The notes under the pieces: model-generated
What the model saw: only the letters and a program-made list of their open reading frames with translations
The model's database searches: none
Told to the model about the DNA's origin: nothing
Shown here: positions 62,542 through 64,000 of the stretch, one piece after another
How positions within the stretch are numbered: the first letter of the stretch is position 1
Layout of the letters: every line of letters starts with the position of its first letter
Origin: Ganoderma boninense
Taxonomy: Eukaryota; Basidiomycota; Agaricomycetes; Polyporales; Polyporaceae
NCBI GenBank assembly: GCA_002900995.3
Contig: CM035314.1
Span: 1,464,468-1,528,467 of the forward strand
Direction of reading: 5' to 3'
Length of the DNA stretch: 64,000 nucleotides
Made by a program: the position numbers and the translations under genes

Positions 62542-64000
62542 ATGCTGCATCGATTAATCTTCCTCCGCCTCTGCCCTCGTCCCTCTCAACGCCTCCTGCA
62601 CTCGACTCTACGCGCCATGTCTGAATCGTCTGCACAGGCGACCCCTTCAGAGACACCCTCAGAGACCCCCACCCCCGTAGAGGGTAGCGCTGTCACCCTC
62701 ACCAAGAGCGCAGGTGTGTACGGATTGAATCATCCTCGCACGCTCCGTACTAAGCTACATGGCGCGTGCAGAGAAAAAGCTAGCCAAGAAGAAGGAAAAT
62801 GAGGCCCGCCTCGCTCTCAAAGCAGCCAAGGCCGCGAAGGTTGCCGCCACGGCGCCCGCTGGAGAGTCTAAAAGGGCCAAGAAGGAGAAGGAGATCAAGG
62901 AGGAGGAGCCTGAGTTTGTGAACCCCACGCCCAAGGGCGACAAGAAAGGTACGCCCCATGTTTTCTTGTGCAGAACCCGTGACGATGACTGGCGACGCGC
63001 ACTACAAGATCTTTCTCAACCCATGTCCAGCGGGTACAACCCCATTGCCGTCGAGGCCGCGTGGTACGACTGGTGGGATGCCCAAGGCTTTTTCGCACCG
63101 CAGCTCACTCCGAATGGGAAGATCAAGCCCGAAGGCATCTTTGTCATTCCCTCTCCCCCTCCGAATGTCACCGGTTCGTTACACATCGGCCATGCGCTCA
63201 CCGTGGCGATCCAGGACTGCCTGATCCGTTGGAATCGAATGCTGGGGAAGACAACACTGTTCGTTCCCGGCTTCGATCATGCTGGTATCTCGACGCAGTC
63301 CGTGGTAGAGAAACGACTGTACAAAACGGGCAAAACGAGACACGATCTTGGTCGGGAGGCTTTTGTCGGGAAGGTGTGGGAGTGGAAGGAGGAGTGAGTT
63401 TTATCTCATTCTGCATTTACGTACGTACCTCAATAAGCCATCTCAAGCTACCAGGCTCGGATTACGAACCAGCTGAGGAGGTTGGGAGGAAGCTACGACT
63501 GGGATCGCGTTGCATTCACGATGAACGAGGTAGGCCGCATCCCAACAGCATGACCGTTGTATTCACAACGCCCCTAGAGCCTATCAAAAGCTGTTATTGA
63601 GACTTTCTGCCGTCTGCACGAGGAGGGTATCCTCTACCGCGCCAACCGCCTCGTCAACTGGTGCGTGAGACTCAACACAACACTGTCCAATTTAGAAGTA
63701 AGTCATGGCCCATTTCCCCTTCTTGACCTTTTTCTCACTTCTCTCTCAGGTTGAGCAAAAACAACTCGAGGGCCGGACCCTTCTGAACGTACCCGGGTAT
63801 GACATCAAAGAGAAGTTCGAATTTGGTGTCATCACTTCGTTCGCATACCCGATAGAAGGCTCGGATGAAAGGATAATTGTCGCGACGACGCGTCCGGAGA
63901 CCATGCTTGGAGATACCGCAATCGCTGTCCACCCCGAAGACACCCGATACAAGCATCTTCACGGCAAGTTCGCGAAGCACCCATTCGTTGACCGCCGTAT
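62542..64000 (+). CDS. VAS1: Valyl-tRNA synthetase (5' part)
   Basis: Exons 62542-62713, 62772-62948, 63009-63393, 63448-63529, 63578-63697 and 63750-64000 (continues beyond the window). After a Lys/Ala/Glu-rich helical extension ([24 protein letters not shown]) comes the class I core: [38 protein letters not shown] with the HIGH motif, [45 protein letters not shown], and the editing-domain entry [22 protein letters not shown] segment. The enzyme charges tRNA-Val and edits Thr. The first ATG opens a 25-residue Arg/Leu/Ser-rich leader ([20 protein letters not shown]) fit for mitochondrial import; a second in-frame ATG at 62617 (MSESSAQ) would give the cytosolic form, as known for yeast VAS1. 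Confidence 0.96.

Overview
The window is eukaryotic, GC-moderate DNA from a fungus, almost certainly an agaricomycete (Basidiomycota, possibly Polyporales). The evidence is intron-dense genes with 45-80 bp GT..AG introns, very small exons, tight divergent gene pairs, and proteins typical of mushrooms (tandem Y3-like secreted proteins, a SLIP-GC-like GTPase, a GMC oxidoreductase and a fungal P450). No bacterial operon, rRNA operon or CRISPR array is visible. One 100-N assembly gap lies at 51974-52073. Gene models below were spliced by hand and checked for phase at every junction I list.

Layout. 1-416: 3' end of mago nashi (exon junction complex). 718-6107: three tandem minus-strand paralogs of a small secreted Cys-rich family that I relate to glycan-binding Y3-like proteins, with near-identical exon architecture. 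6108-10775: gene-poor. 10776-34424 is a dense housekeeping block: a divergent casein kinase 1, EAF3/MRG15, a type-5 peroxiredoxin, mitochondrial EF-G1 (minus), PEX1 (divergent from EF-G1), a PTC7-type PP2C phosphatase, urate oxidase, an aldehyde dehydrogenase (minus) and the stretch-activated calcium channel subunit MID1 (divergent from the ALDH). 35480-42218: a SLIP-GC-like dynamin-family GTPase with two transposable elements sitting in neighbouring introns, a poly(A)-tailed retro-insertion and a hAT-type MITE. 42711-44857: GMC oxidoreductase. 45242-45999: unrecognised conserved-looking protein. 47850-59953 is an accessory region with three paralogs of an unnamed large protein family (one plus, one minus, one plus in an AT-rich island), interrupted by a 5'-incomplete P450 and a 5'-incomplete BAR protein at the assembly gap. 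62542-64000: 5' part of valyl-tRNA synthetase.

How the genes relate. PEX1 (recycling of the peroxisomal import receptor) and urate oxidase (a peroxisomal enzyme) are neighbours, but there is no operon logic here; clustering is probably incidental. The most interesting parts are the Y3-like array with shared promoters, the TE-loaded introns of the GTPase, and the three-member unnamed family, in which only the AT-rich copy keeps an E-x-K motif in its best conserved block.

Caution. At least five otherwise good genes or exons show single-base frame disruptions, mostly in homopolymer runs (about 4335, 33142, 43476, 44496, 45730). Either several genes are decaying or the consensus has homopolymer errors; the second looks likelier and affects any automated annotation.
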